64,000 nt of DNA from Uranotaenia lowii (Eukaryota > Arthropoda > Insecta > Diptera > Culicidae): assembly GCF_029784155.1 (NCBI RefSeq), contig NC_073691.1, positions 123,194,714 to 123,258,713 of the forward strand, given 5' to 3'. Shown here piece by piece: positions 12,916-23,600 of this stretch. Numbering within the stretch: the stretch's first letter is position 1; the number at the start of each line of letters is the position of its first letter. Position numbers and translations under genes: made by a program. The notes beneath the pieces are model-generated. The model ran no database searches. It saw nothing but the letters and a program-made list of their open reading frames with translations, and was not told the DNA's origin.

Positions 12916-13435
12916 TAAAGGGTGTGTCACATCAAATTGCATCACGGAAAAAACGCTGTAGAAATTCGCCCAGTACCCGGATAAATGAGGATTATAACTA
13001 AACGACTTCCTAAATAGTCAAACGACGATTTGATGAATCGTAAAAAAACGTTTAGCAAATGATAATTCAAACTGTGAAATACATTAATTGAATCGTGAAT
13101 TCCAAATTCACAGTATTTTTAATATGTCGTTAGGTTATGTAATTGTTAAAAACTGTAAGAAAACTTGTATGGAAGAACTGTTCTACATGCGGTCCAGTTA
13201 AGGTTGAGAAACCGATTGCGGAAAATGTATTTGGATCATCGGATTATAATCGTTATAGTTATTTTGAGGAGTTCTCATGCCTTAACGTTTACGTCATTAG
13301 TTCACTAACGATTTGACTTTACTTTATTCCAACGTTATTCAAACCGTTTTAGAGATCGTTCGTGAAAATAGCACACACACTAACGCAATGGGAGATTTTC
13401 GGATAAAAATGGTCAATCTATTCTTATTTTATGAT

Positions 13436-13830
13436 TTTATTGATTTTTTTTTTAAATTACCAACTAATTTGCCGCAGTGAATTTTGGATGTGATTCCTTC
13501 TGTTGCATATCTCAGCATGCCAGCATGCCCTGTAGAACGTCCAAGGGTCCCGGTGCCATCCATAGCACGGATTAGAACTAGGGATCCCGGTAGCGTAACC
13601 TGAAACATAAGAAACAAGATTATCGGATTTGTTTAAAAAAAAAGTTGATTTTTTTCACATACCTGATACACACAGTGCCATCGTGCTTTTGAATCCTTTT
13701 GGCACCTGCTCCGCCTGTTTGAAGAACCGAATATCCGCACCGTGCTATCGATAAAAGAGCAAAAACAAAATTTGGATTTAATCCTCGCGGCGCAGTCGGC
13801 GCAGTAAAGCAAAAAATAAACAACTGCGTC
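13436..13830 (-). other. Intron-bearing transcript-like cassette inside TIR element
   Basis: Reading the minus strand, an exon ends at 13663 (GTATCAG), followed by a donor GTATGTG, a 63-bp intron (13600-13662), a pyrimidine-rich acceptor ending TTTCAG, a second exon from 13599 down, and an AATAAA signal at 13441-13436. One frame stays open through the splice for more than 100 codons up to a TAA just before the signal, but has no ATG near its start. A different frame gives ATG GCA CTG... for about 53 codons. I do not recognise either product. It could be a captured host gene fragment or a gene proper to the element. Confidence 0.5.
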
Positions 13831-14029
13831 AGTGGTGCCAGGTAGACTGTTTTATCAAATTTGTATAGATATTAAGATACGAAATTTTATGGTAAATGTT
13901 TTAGATGATTATGGGTAGAAACCTTAGAATGTTTCAGATATATCAATGAGTATATTGATTCATATAAGTAATTCTGTTCAATTCATATCAATGTTTTGGA
14001 TGGAGAATGAATTTTCTATGCCATTAGTT

Positions 14030-15320
14030 CCCGAATAGAAAAACATTATGTAAAGACCATAAATTTCATTTTCACGCAACCATGAATTTTATGGTTTATA
14101 CTATGCGAATCATGGTTCATGAAACCTTGAATATACTGTGAAATTCATATTTTTGGACAGTGAAATTTATGGTTCTGCCAAAATTTACCATGAAAAAAGG
14201 GGGTTGTTAAGCAACTTAACAATGAAAAAATTAACTTTTTTCCATACTTTTTAGAACACAAAAATATGAAGTTTATGGTTATTACGTCTTCCAGTTCTTT
14301 TCGAGGAAACTGTAACATTCATCTTTTTACATAGAATTTTTATGGTTTTAACGATGATGAAGCACAATAAACTTCAATGTTTATTCATAATATGTAAAAA
14401 GCTCTCGTGACCGTGAAATTTCATGGTTCGAATAAGATTTTTTAGATTTCTTTCCCAAAAAAATTGTTAAAAAATAAATTTTTGTACTTGATTTCAATAT
14501 TTTTATTTTTAAACAAATTGTTTCCTAATTCACTATGATGTACAACATGCACTCACTTAAACACTTTATTTTTTTTAATTTTGTACGACGTACTGGCGGG
14601 GCTCCTTCTGCGCAATCACGACTCCGGCACATCTCCATCTGGTCCATCTTCTTTAGCCCCGGGATGGTTTCGTCCAGAAACAGTCGCGGATTCTTGTTAA
14701 CCACCTGGTTGCAGACCTTGCTCAAAACTAGATCCCCATCTGCCGGAAGCGCACGTAATCAGTGCCGTTGTTGTTCTCCGTGAAGCCGGATTTTCATTTT
14801 TCAGCTTACCCCGGGTCTTTCCTTTGCCTTTCTCTTGCATCTGCCTCTGAAAAAAAAAATCAAATTAATTTCTTATCATTAAACTCGTATACTCACAATA
14901 AGCATACTCACCGTTACCACAGGAATTTCGGTCACCTTAATTTAATTTAATTTAAGTCTGCTGCAAACAACGCGAAATCATCCGACAAAATGGCGCGCGA
15001 TTATGAAAAATTTTCTTTACACGAAAAATTATGAAAGTGTAAAAAGAGCTAAAGTTTACCATCATTCGGATCTTCATTTTACCATGAAAAACACTGTAAC
15101 ATTAAAATTCACAAGAATAACACTGTCTTACGATGATACCTCTTTATTTGGATACGATAAAATATCAAGAACTAACTTTATATTTCACGGTTACCTTAAA
15201 GACTATGGTGATTTCAATGTATTAAGTGCTCGACTTGGATTTTGAAATAAGGATGATGTTAATCGTTAAGTTGAAAATCATTGTTCGCTTATATTAATAC
15301 CATGGTCTTGGCTATTCGGG
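14030..15320. mobile_element. TIR element CCCGAATAG family, copy 1 (TSD TT)
   Basis: The element begins CCCGAATAG and ends CTATTCGGG, with TT on both sides (14028-14029 and 15321-15322). The subterminal regions are filled with short motifs of the type CATGAATTT/AAATTTCATGG (for example 14082, 14127, 14421). A second copy in the opposite orientation lies at 52823-53720 with the same ends and motifs but a different central sequence. It sits inside the element 12976-16121, so it is younger. Confidence 0.8.
14565..14980 (-). other. Intron-bearing transcript-like cassette inside CCCGAATAG element copy 1
   Basis: On the minus strand an exon ends at 14912 (GGTAACG), then donor GTGAGTATG, a 65-bp intron (14847-14911) with a T-rich tract ending CAG, an exon from 14846 downward, and an AATAAA signal at 14570-14565. 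Across the splice one frame reads from the codon series for VTEIPVVT into RQMQEKGKGKTRGKLKN and on to a stop, about 60 codons. Another frame in the second exon encodes the Met-start segment SKVCNQVVNKNPRLFLDE. I do not recognise the product. No credible ATG precedes the first frame. Confidence 0.45.
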
Positions 15321-16254
15321 TTTGCATCTTTGCATCAGTTTGCAGGTAGCTCACGTATAGAACAAACATATAGTTTACGTATAAATCTTTTTTTTTTTTT
15401 TCAAAACTCTTGCTGATGGTTAAAACAGCAACAATAACCACAAACACCATTGATACCCCGAGCTGCATATCTCCAACTGAAGAGGAAAATAGAAAGCTTT
15501 CAGAAGAAATTCTCAAAAATTCATGTTCAGTGCTGGACTAAAAATATGCTTGATTTCAAAACTCGACTTGGCATAGACATTACAGCATAAGCAGGTACAA
15601 GTATTCTATTCACACAAAAATGACAAATTAACTGTACTTAAGCCCAGATTGCCCAAAGAAACACTAACCGTTTTTTGTACCGAGAGTTTTCGAGGTTAAT
15701 TGTCCCGTCTCATCTGTACAAGCTCAGCAAGTATGCGTAAGAAATGTCTAAAACAACGTACAGAATAATACAAAAAAATTAAAAGATATTTTCATAAATG
15801 CGTAATGATTTTTTGCAAAACTATCTGGCATCTCTGACCGGCGTTTCGCTCATTTTTGACAGAAATCATGAACAGTATGTTTAACGGTTCCAGATCATTT
15901 TTACGATAACAGAAAAATTGAAGGAAATCGTTCATACCATTCCATCACCTTTCCAGATACCATCACTTTTTCACACAAGGTTCATGTTTCATTTTTATGA
16001 TTTAAATTTTTCGTCGAAGTAAAGTTTAATGAAACAGCTACGTTTACAGAAAGAATCACTTTTTCTGAAGATGTAGATGTATCGTTTAGACCGTTTGAGA
16101 AATAGTTTTTTAGTATGCGGGTAGACCTATCCGTTTTGAAAATTTTAGACAGTAAAATAAAAACTATTAAACAACTTTTGGCATTTCATTGGCATATTCA
16201 TACTTCGAGTGTATGCTCGCACCTTCCTCTTTACCCCGTCCATAAGGTTCTGTA

Positions 16255-17130
16255 CAACGTCAGGTTATAGTTTTTGAACTGAAATCCATTTTCTCTTGAA
16301 GTCCGTCTCCGATTTGACAACTTTTGGATTCTTCCGGAGGGCCTGCTTCATAATCGCGTCCTTTGAATAGTGGCACGAAGCGAGATCCGGCCAGAAGATG
16401 GTCGAGCCCTCGTGCTGCTTCAATAGTGGTAGTAAGCGCTTCTGTAGGCAATCCTTAAAGCAAAACTGCCCGTTTACCGTGCCGGTCGTCACGAAGAAGG
16501 GGGTTCCGCTTTCCGCAAGAGCAGATCGCTTGCCACACCATGTACTTTTTGGCAAACTTGGATAGCTTCTGCTTGCGAATCTCCTCCGGAACGCTGAATT
16601 TGTCCTCTGCGGTGAAGAACAACAGGCCCGGCAGCTGACGAAGGTCCGTTTTGACGTAGGTTTCGTCGCCCATTACCAGCCAATGCGGCTTCGTCAGCAT
16701 TTCGGTGTACAGCTTCCGGGCGCGCATCTTCCCCACTATTTTTTGCCTTTCGTCGCGGTTAAAAGCCTTCTGAACCTTGTATGTGCGCAGGCTCTCCCGC
16801 TGCTTGGTCCGTTGGACGAATGAACTTGACAAATTCAGCTTTTTTGGCAACATCCCGAACCGAACTTCTCGGATCACGTCTAAACTGCTTAACTACGCGC
16901 TTGTGATCTTTTTCATTGACGGAGATCCATTTTTGCCGTTCTTCACCTTCCGAAGTATCATTTTAGTACTCTGCTGACCGTAGATTGGACGATTCCCAGC
17001 ATATTACCGATGCTCCGATGTAACAACTTCGGATTCTCGAAATGAGTGCGCAGGATTAATTCACGACGCTCTTTATCGTTCGACGACTTTTTTCCAAACT
17101 TACGAAAAATTGACAGTGAAGCATGGCCAA
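16255..17130 (-). pseudogene. ITmD37E-like transposase, degenerate
   Basis: From right to left the minus strand encodes a helix-turn-helix N-terminus (about 17110-16950), then blocks including KMRARKLYTEML, the first catalytic motif MGDETYV (about 16660), SKFAKKYMVWQAICSCGK, and FWPDLASCHY with the second catalytic Asp (about 16385). The C-terminal block KNPKVV...FKRKWIS follows almost at once, so the region that should hold the third catalytic residue is deleted. Several frameshifts and stops separate the blocks. The protein would bind the element's inverted repeats and cut at TA sites in an active copy; this one cannot. Confidence 0.85.
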
Positions 17131-17314
17131 CGTGATCTATACACTCTTATCCGATTATAAGCGAAAGCTAAACATATAATTCCTAAAAAATAAATTTCTA
17201 CAGCGTTTTTTTCCGTGATGCAATTTGATGTGACATACCCTTTATCAAGGCCCTACAATCTCTTATGGGAAATTTTTAGTATAATTTTTAAAGTCATTAA
17301 ATTATCTATATGTA

Positions 17315-18822
17315 TTAAAAGCAATTCCCGTTTGTTTGTTTGTTCGATTTGTGTGTTTGTCTTCAATAGGCTCAGCCGCCTTAAGACCTAGAGAGCTGAA
17401 ATTTGGCATGGATGCTCATTAGGACCAGGATTGATGAAAAATGTTTTTAGATTTTCTGAGGACCCCTTTTGAAGGGGGTCCATACAACACAAATATTGTT
17501 TTAGCGATATTAACGTCATTGTACATCGGATTGAGATGAAAATTAGCACATGAGTATCCAGGTATTCAGGTCCATATTACCTGCTCACTGTTTTAGAGGC
17601 ATTAACAGTATTGATGTGGATTGATGTGGAAATTGGCACACGGGAGTTTTCAGGGACGAGCCATTGATTTTAATCATCCAATTTCGTGCGAGGGGTCGGA
17701 AAAAAGGATCGTCCATAAATATTACCTAATCACTGTTTTAGCGACATTGACGTTATTATTCATTAGATAAATATGAAAATTGGCACAGGGAAGTTTTCAG
17801 GGATGGATAATCGATATCAGGTATAAAATTCGGTGTTACCTGTTCACCGTTATGTACATTGGATTTCAATGAAAATTCACGCATGTGAGTTTTAGAAGAC
17901 GGTCAGCCGATTCCAGGTATAAAATTTTGTGAAAGTTGTCGACCAAAGGGGTCGTCCAAACTAAATGTTCACTGTTTTAGCGATATTTACGTTATAATAC
18001 ACCGGATTGAAAGAAAATGAGGCACGTGAGTTTTTAGAGACGAGCAATTGATTCCAATTGTCCAATTTCGGGGCAGAGGTCGGCAAAAGAGGTCTTCCGT
18101 ATTACCTGTTCACTGATTTGCGATAATGACGTTTTAATAAATTGGATTAAGATGAAAATTGATATTGACATTATTGTTCATTGGATTTCAATGAAAATTC
18201 ACTCATGTGGGTTTTGAAAGACGGATAGCCAATTTCAGGTATCAAGTTTTATATAAAGAGTCGGCCAAAGGGTTCGTCCATATTACCTTATCACTGTTTA
18301 GTAGATTTAGATGAAAATTTCCACTCGGAAAGTTCAAGGGACGAGCAATCGATTTCAGGTTTAAAATTTGGTGTAAAGGATCTGCAGAAGGGGTCATTCA
18401 TATCAACTGTTTATGATTTTGGATATTGGTAATTAAATGGATGTTAAAATAAGCACACGAGTTTATTTTAGATAAGACGAATCGATCCGAATTGTGGAAT
18501 TATGAGTTAAAAGTTGGTATTCAATTTCGGATAATCATGCAACGAAAAAGCGTCATTCTCATGAAATAGCGCGATAGTTTTCGCGATATTTTTGTGGAAA
18601 TGGGAAATATGGGTAAACGTAAGAATAGAAGAACGGGGTTTGGAAAGAAACAAATACGTTGTTAATAGGGGTGGTTTTCAAACTTTTCAATAAGAATATT
18701 CTTACTGAAAAGCTATTTTTTATTCAGTGTAAGGAAAATTATACTTTGTTTGAAAAGTATAACCTTTTTTTATCACATTTTTTAAATTGCTTGCGAAACG
18801 AAGTTCGTACGGGATCAGCTAG
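17315..18822 (+). mobile_element. Non-autonomous Helitron copy 1 with internal degenerate repeats
   Basis: It starts TCTATATG after an A and ends GGATCAGCTAG before a T, the A|TC...CTRR|T insertion pattern of Helitrons. A short hairpin (ACGAA-G-TTCGT) lies about 10 bp before the end. The interior contains repeated units with GTCGTCCATATTACC, CACTGTTTTAGCGATATTGACG and GGATTGAGATGAAAATT. It shares start, end and repeat units with the copy at 23700-25006. No Rep/helicase coding is visible. Confidence 0.85.
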
Positions 18823-20500
18823 TTGAGTTATAATTATCATCAAAATTTGATTATTTATAAAATCCTCATAGGATTTTTTTTTTTTTTTTTTTGTTTTTCT
18901 GGGATTTTAACACTCTCGTGTTATTCATCCCCTAAATCCTCATAGGAAGCAATGGGAGTTTCTAGAGAAAATATTTAGGAGCATAGGAGGTGTAAGAAAA
19001 CATATGATCGCATCATTTACCAAAACGAATCCTGATCTATACCTTTCTTTACTAACACAACCATTCCCGAAATACTTGAAATGGATTTGCAGACGTATAG
19101 ACGGTTTCCATTGCTGGTGATACTAACTTATCCCTGCTGCTGACTTTTTCAAAATAATATTTCGATATATGCTCAACATTCCTTCCATTTATCCTCATTG
19201 TCCTAGTAGGGATCCCAGCAAACAATTTTGTAGTTATTCACTCATGCTGTTTTGATATACGTTCCACGTTCCATTTACATTATAGAATGATCGGATGAAG
19301 TTGAAAAAAAAACAGAACTTACCTGCCAAAGTGGAGGCAATACACATACAATAATTTCATTTCTTTCTAAACCGACGAAAACTACACCAATTGGGCGTTA
19401 TCCGGCTCCATATTCGTGTCTTTTAGATAAATGCAAGAGAGGGCAAGATTTTGCTCTCATAGCCTTCAAATCATCGTTGCCAGTGACAATATTTTCCAGT
19501 TCTCTCATTGGTCATTATTAATAAATTCTCGTCTGATTTTTAGCCATCTGGATGCACTGCTTGTTGCAGAGAGAACATGACGATGATTTTCTCACTTGAA
19601 GCCCGCGCGGGAGCAAAATCATTTAAAAATTTGCAATCATAGCGAACTTTCTATGATATTCGATTTAAACTGACTTCAGACGACATTTTATACGATCTAC
19701 TCACTATGCAACACCATTGTGAACGACTTAAATTATCATTTCTTATAAGATTTCATGTTTGCTGGGACGACGTAGCCGGCGCCGTTATCGAACATTTTCA
19801 AAAAGAGTGAGCATCAGTTTTGTCCACTGAGGATGTACTGCCACTCCCACCTGCCACTTTTTTCCAGGAGTAACAAAATAGAACAAAAAAAAACGAACAT
19901 CGAATCCAGCTTATTATAACGCGAAGATCAACATGATTGATGTTGACGATTGACGCGCTGGAAAGATGTAAGAAGAGGCAAATCGGCTCATTTCTTATTG
20001 ATTTTGTATGGGCCCCCGTGTTAGATGTGGGAGGGGCGATCCTGTTAAATCATTTAACCAAAACTAAGCGAGAGTGTATCAGATTTAATGAGAATCACTT
20101 GATAATTGTATGAGATTTATTTTATTTTATACTGATTTTATATGGGACCTACTGGTTTAAAGAGTGGGAGGAGTCGTTCCAAAAACTGTATCGTCTCGTT
20201 TTCTTAGAACTTTTTCCGAGTTAGGTTGTATTAAACATTGATTTTCCGCACATGTGTCAAATTTTTTTCTTCAATCGGGCCACCCTTTTTCAGGTTTCAC
20301 CTTAATTTTCTAAAATAGAATTTAGTTGTTTTTTTTTTCAGCGGCATTTGCATCTTCAAAGATCGTAGAAAATTTATGATCCCAAGGCGTTTTCAATTTA
20401 CGGTGCTAAAATAGACTTTATTTGTGCTGTTCGAAATGATGAACTGAAAAACTACTTTCGTACAATAAACTGGCTCACGTGTTTTTCTTCTTGTTTCCAG
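18823..20500. other. No gene recognised; upstream intron of the FGF receptor
   Basis: A poly-T tract (about 18870-18890) and AT-rich sequence. It ends at the splice acceptor TTCTTGTTTCCAG (to 20500) of the first readable receptor exon. The exon carrying the start codon and signal peptide was not found in 1-20500. Confidence 0.5.
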
Positions 20501-20627
20501 GTCACAGGACGCTCGTCAAAGAAACGGTACCGCTGCACTCGAAGCTCCTGATAAAGTGTAACTTCGATGATCCTCTGTGGTACAAGAATGGAAAACGGAT
20601 CACGGCCGACGCCAAACGCGCAAAATC
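20501..20627 (+). CDS. htl: FGF receptor exon: first half of an Ig domain
   Basis: Acceptor ...TTTCCAG (20500), donor GTAAGT (20628). Starts with two bases of a split codon, so an upstream exon exists. It encodes [17 protein letters not shown], the B-strand Cys and C-strand Trp of an Ig fold. It ends after TC of a Ser codon completed at 32162. The intron that follows is 11.5 kb and holds a Tc1 element, a Helitron and a hAT MITE. Confidence 0.85.
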
Positions 20628-23600
20628 GTAAGTTTTAGACTCAAGAAATCATTACATAAATATAACAACATTTAACTATGATTCGGTCACGGTTTAAGGA
20701 CCAGAATAAGACCTGGATGTTTCGTAGCTTTCAGGTCCTTTTAAGGGAACAAGTTATGGTTCAGGGACTTTGAAAATACTGTTTTCATTTTCTAACTAAC
20801 TGACGTGAAAGGGCCAAGCAATACCAATATATAGATTTTAGCCTGCGATTATATAGTAGTCTCGAACTTTGCCGAAAACTTTTTTTTCCGCTAAATTGCA
20901 TTATCTTTAAAGTGTATTTTAATTTCCTTAAAAAACACATTCGTATATTTTTTATTACACATGCTTATAAACAAAATTTCGGGTTGAACCGAAACTGCAC
21001 ACAATTAAAACAACACAAAGCTGGAAAAACTAAACATTTTCCCGTAGGACAAATTCAAATTCATAACTTAAATTCCGCTTTGATTGATAGCTGCAATAAA
21101 TTATGCGACATCCAAAAGTGACTTCCGAGTCACATCAGAGGCACGCGTTTATGTCATATCATAGAAATCTTTAGCAGGGAAAGTTGACAACATACCGAGC
21201 ATATGCTCGGTTTGATTGTATGTGGCTGAAAGCAAAATAAACATATCTACTCGAGAACGAAGTCTTCAGAGCGACAACTCCTCGTTGGTTACCGAAACAA
21301 AACAAAAAACCACGCTGAGATCCACGTGCCTCCTGTTACTTTTCAACAGCGAGTCAGAAGAAAAAAAATCAACAACGATGCATTTCCCCGATCATCATCA
21401 TCATCATCACCATGATCGTTTGGAAAACAAAACGGATAGAGTCTCATACCATAAATACAACCTTTTGAACGCGGTTTTCCCCATCAACTTCGAAACGACT
21501 TGTTTCGGTTGTTTGAGGCTAAGAACTGATCAACTGCGATCGTCTTCCATTTTTTTTTTCTTGCTTCTACTTTGAGTCAGACTGACTGATCTCTGATGGA
21601 TGAACGAGCTCCTAGCAAGTAGGAGGAAAAAAACTGAGAAACCTTTACGAGATCAACCTATGACTTTTGGTTCCCCTGCTCGGTCCCATCCGGTCGCGTA
21701 CCAATAGCCCGGACGGAAAATCGGGAAAACATCCGCCTCACAATAACAATAAAATTGCGATTTATGAGTTGGAAAATGCACTACCAACCAAGCCATTCAA
21801 CATACGGACGAGACGGACAGATCTTTCCGCTCTGTCATTGACATCAGCCCGGACGTCTTTTTCCTTACCCAGAATACCATCAACGTTCTGAGTGGGGAGT
21901 AGATCACCCGAGAAAGAGTTGACGGGAGGATATTGGAAGCAGGAGTTGATGGAGATATTGACACTTAGGCTGATGGAAACATCGTTTCGATAATTGAATG
22001 CTTCCGTGCTGCTTTTGTGGAATTGTGTGATCAATGAGAGGGCCAAAGACTGGGGTGCGGAAGCTGAATGATTAATTTTATGACTACATAACGACACAGC
22101 TAGAAGCTTGGATGTTCATCAATCAAGCAATGAATTTGAAAAAGTTAATACTCAGAACTAAACAGAAAAACTAATTCATAAATTTGTTTGCTGATAAATG
22201 TGAGAGAAGGTTCAGACGTCTGAAATTCATATGGAAAAAATTGAAAAGAAAGAACTGAGTTATGAAATTACTAGGACGATATATACGAAAAACCGCTTTT
22301 ATACAAACGACAAGCATTTCAAATCACATGTTCTTGAGTTCTTAATAACTGCAGTAAAGGGTGATACGGTCAAAATTTGGTCAATATCAACTTGACGTAT
22401 TTCTTTCAATTTTGCATTTAAAAACCTTGAACACCCCTCATTTTGAAGGTGTGAGTGTGTAGAATGTTGCTCCTATTTTGATTTTGGAATTCACTCTTCA
22501 GTTGTCAAAATGCCGTCCAAGGAAGAAGAGCAGCGTATCAAAATTTTGCTCGCTCATCGCGAAAATCCAAGCTACTCGCACGCAAGGCTGGCAAAATCGC
22601 TAAAAGTTGCCAAATCAACCGTTACAAATGTAATTAAAGTGTTTGGGGAACGTTTGTCGACAACCAGGAAGTCTGGATCGGGGGGAAATCGAAAACCGGA
22701 AGCCGCTGAGACGACAAAGAGAGTTGCCGGTAGTTTCAAGCGAAACCCTAACCTCTCGCTCCGAGATGCCGCAAATAAGCTGGGTGTATCGTCTACAACC
22801 GTGCATCGAGCCAAAAAACGAGCCGGACTATCGACTTACAAGAAGGTAGTGACTTCAAATCGCGATGATAAACAAAATACGACGGCCAAAGCGCGATCCC
22901 GGAGGCTGTACACGACGATGCTGACGGAGTTTGACTGCGTGGTAATGGACGACGAAACCTACGTCAAAGCCGACTACAAACAGCTTCCGGGACAGGAGTT
23001 TTATACGGCAAAAGGAAGGGGAAAGGTAGCAGATATTTTCAAGCACATGAAACTGTCAAAGTTCGCGAGGAAATATCTGGTTTGGCAAGCCATCCCTACA
23101 TGTGGCTTGAAAAGCAGCATTTTCAAAGCTTCCGGGACTGTCAACCAAGAAATTTACGTGAAAGAGTGTTTGAATAAACGTCTGCTGCCTTTCCTGAAGA
23201 AACACGGTTGGCCCGTACTGTTTTGGCATCTTGCTATTACGGTAAAAAGGCCATGGAATGGTATGCCGCCAACAACGTGCAGGTGGTTCCCAAGGACAAG
23301 AACCCTCCCAACACGCCAGAGCTCCGTCCAATTGAGAAATACTGGGCTATTGTCAAGCGGAACCTAAAGAAGACCAAAAAACCTGCTAAGGACGAGCAGC
23401 AGTTCAAGGCAAACTGGATTTCTGCGGCGAAGAAGGTGGACAAGGTGGCTGTACAAAATCTGATGGCAGGGGTTAAGCGTAAGGCCCTGCAGTTCGGATT
23501 TGATTTTTTAAATAAACGGTTTCACCGATTTACACGCGTTTTTCCTTGACCAAATTTTGACCGTATCACCCTTTATTGGACAACAAAACTGGAACAAAAT

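Larger units (their letters stand above)
12976..16121. mobile_element. Nested TIR element with 2-bp TSD and spliced cassette (outer element, interrupted)
   Basis: It is flanked by TA at 12974-12975 and 16122-16123. Excising it rejoins the Tc1 3' region smoothly (CCCAGTA then GACCTATCC). The ends are short inverted repeats CCCGGATA and TATGCGGG. The left part carries many AACG/CGTT motifs (for example 13002, 13015, 13049, 13304) that recur in the right part near 15893 and 16082-16093. It carries the cassette at 13436-13830 and was itself invaded by the element 14030-15320. Confidence 0.7.
12918..17242 (-). mobile_element. ITmD37E-type Tc1 transposon relic, interrupted by nested elements
   Basis: The termini are matching inverted repeats: AAGGGTGTGTCACATC at 12918 and the complement GATGTGACATACCCTT ending at 17242, with TA on both sides. 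A nested element (12976-16121, with TA duplication) accounts for most of the length; without it the transposon is about 1.18 kb, normal for Tc1-like elements. The transposase pseudogene is on the minus strand. The younger Tc1 element at 22357 has related but distinct ends. Confidence 0.85.

Noticed and set aside
21216..21575. 119-codon ORF with a polyhistidine run
   Set aside because: Lies in the receptor intron; the His run is a CAT/CAC microsatellite and the rest has no motif.
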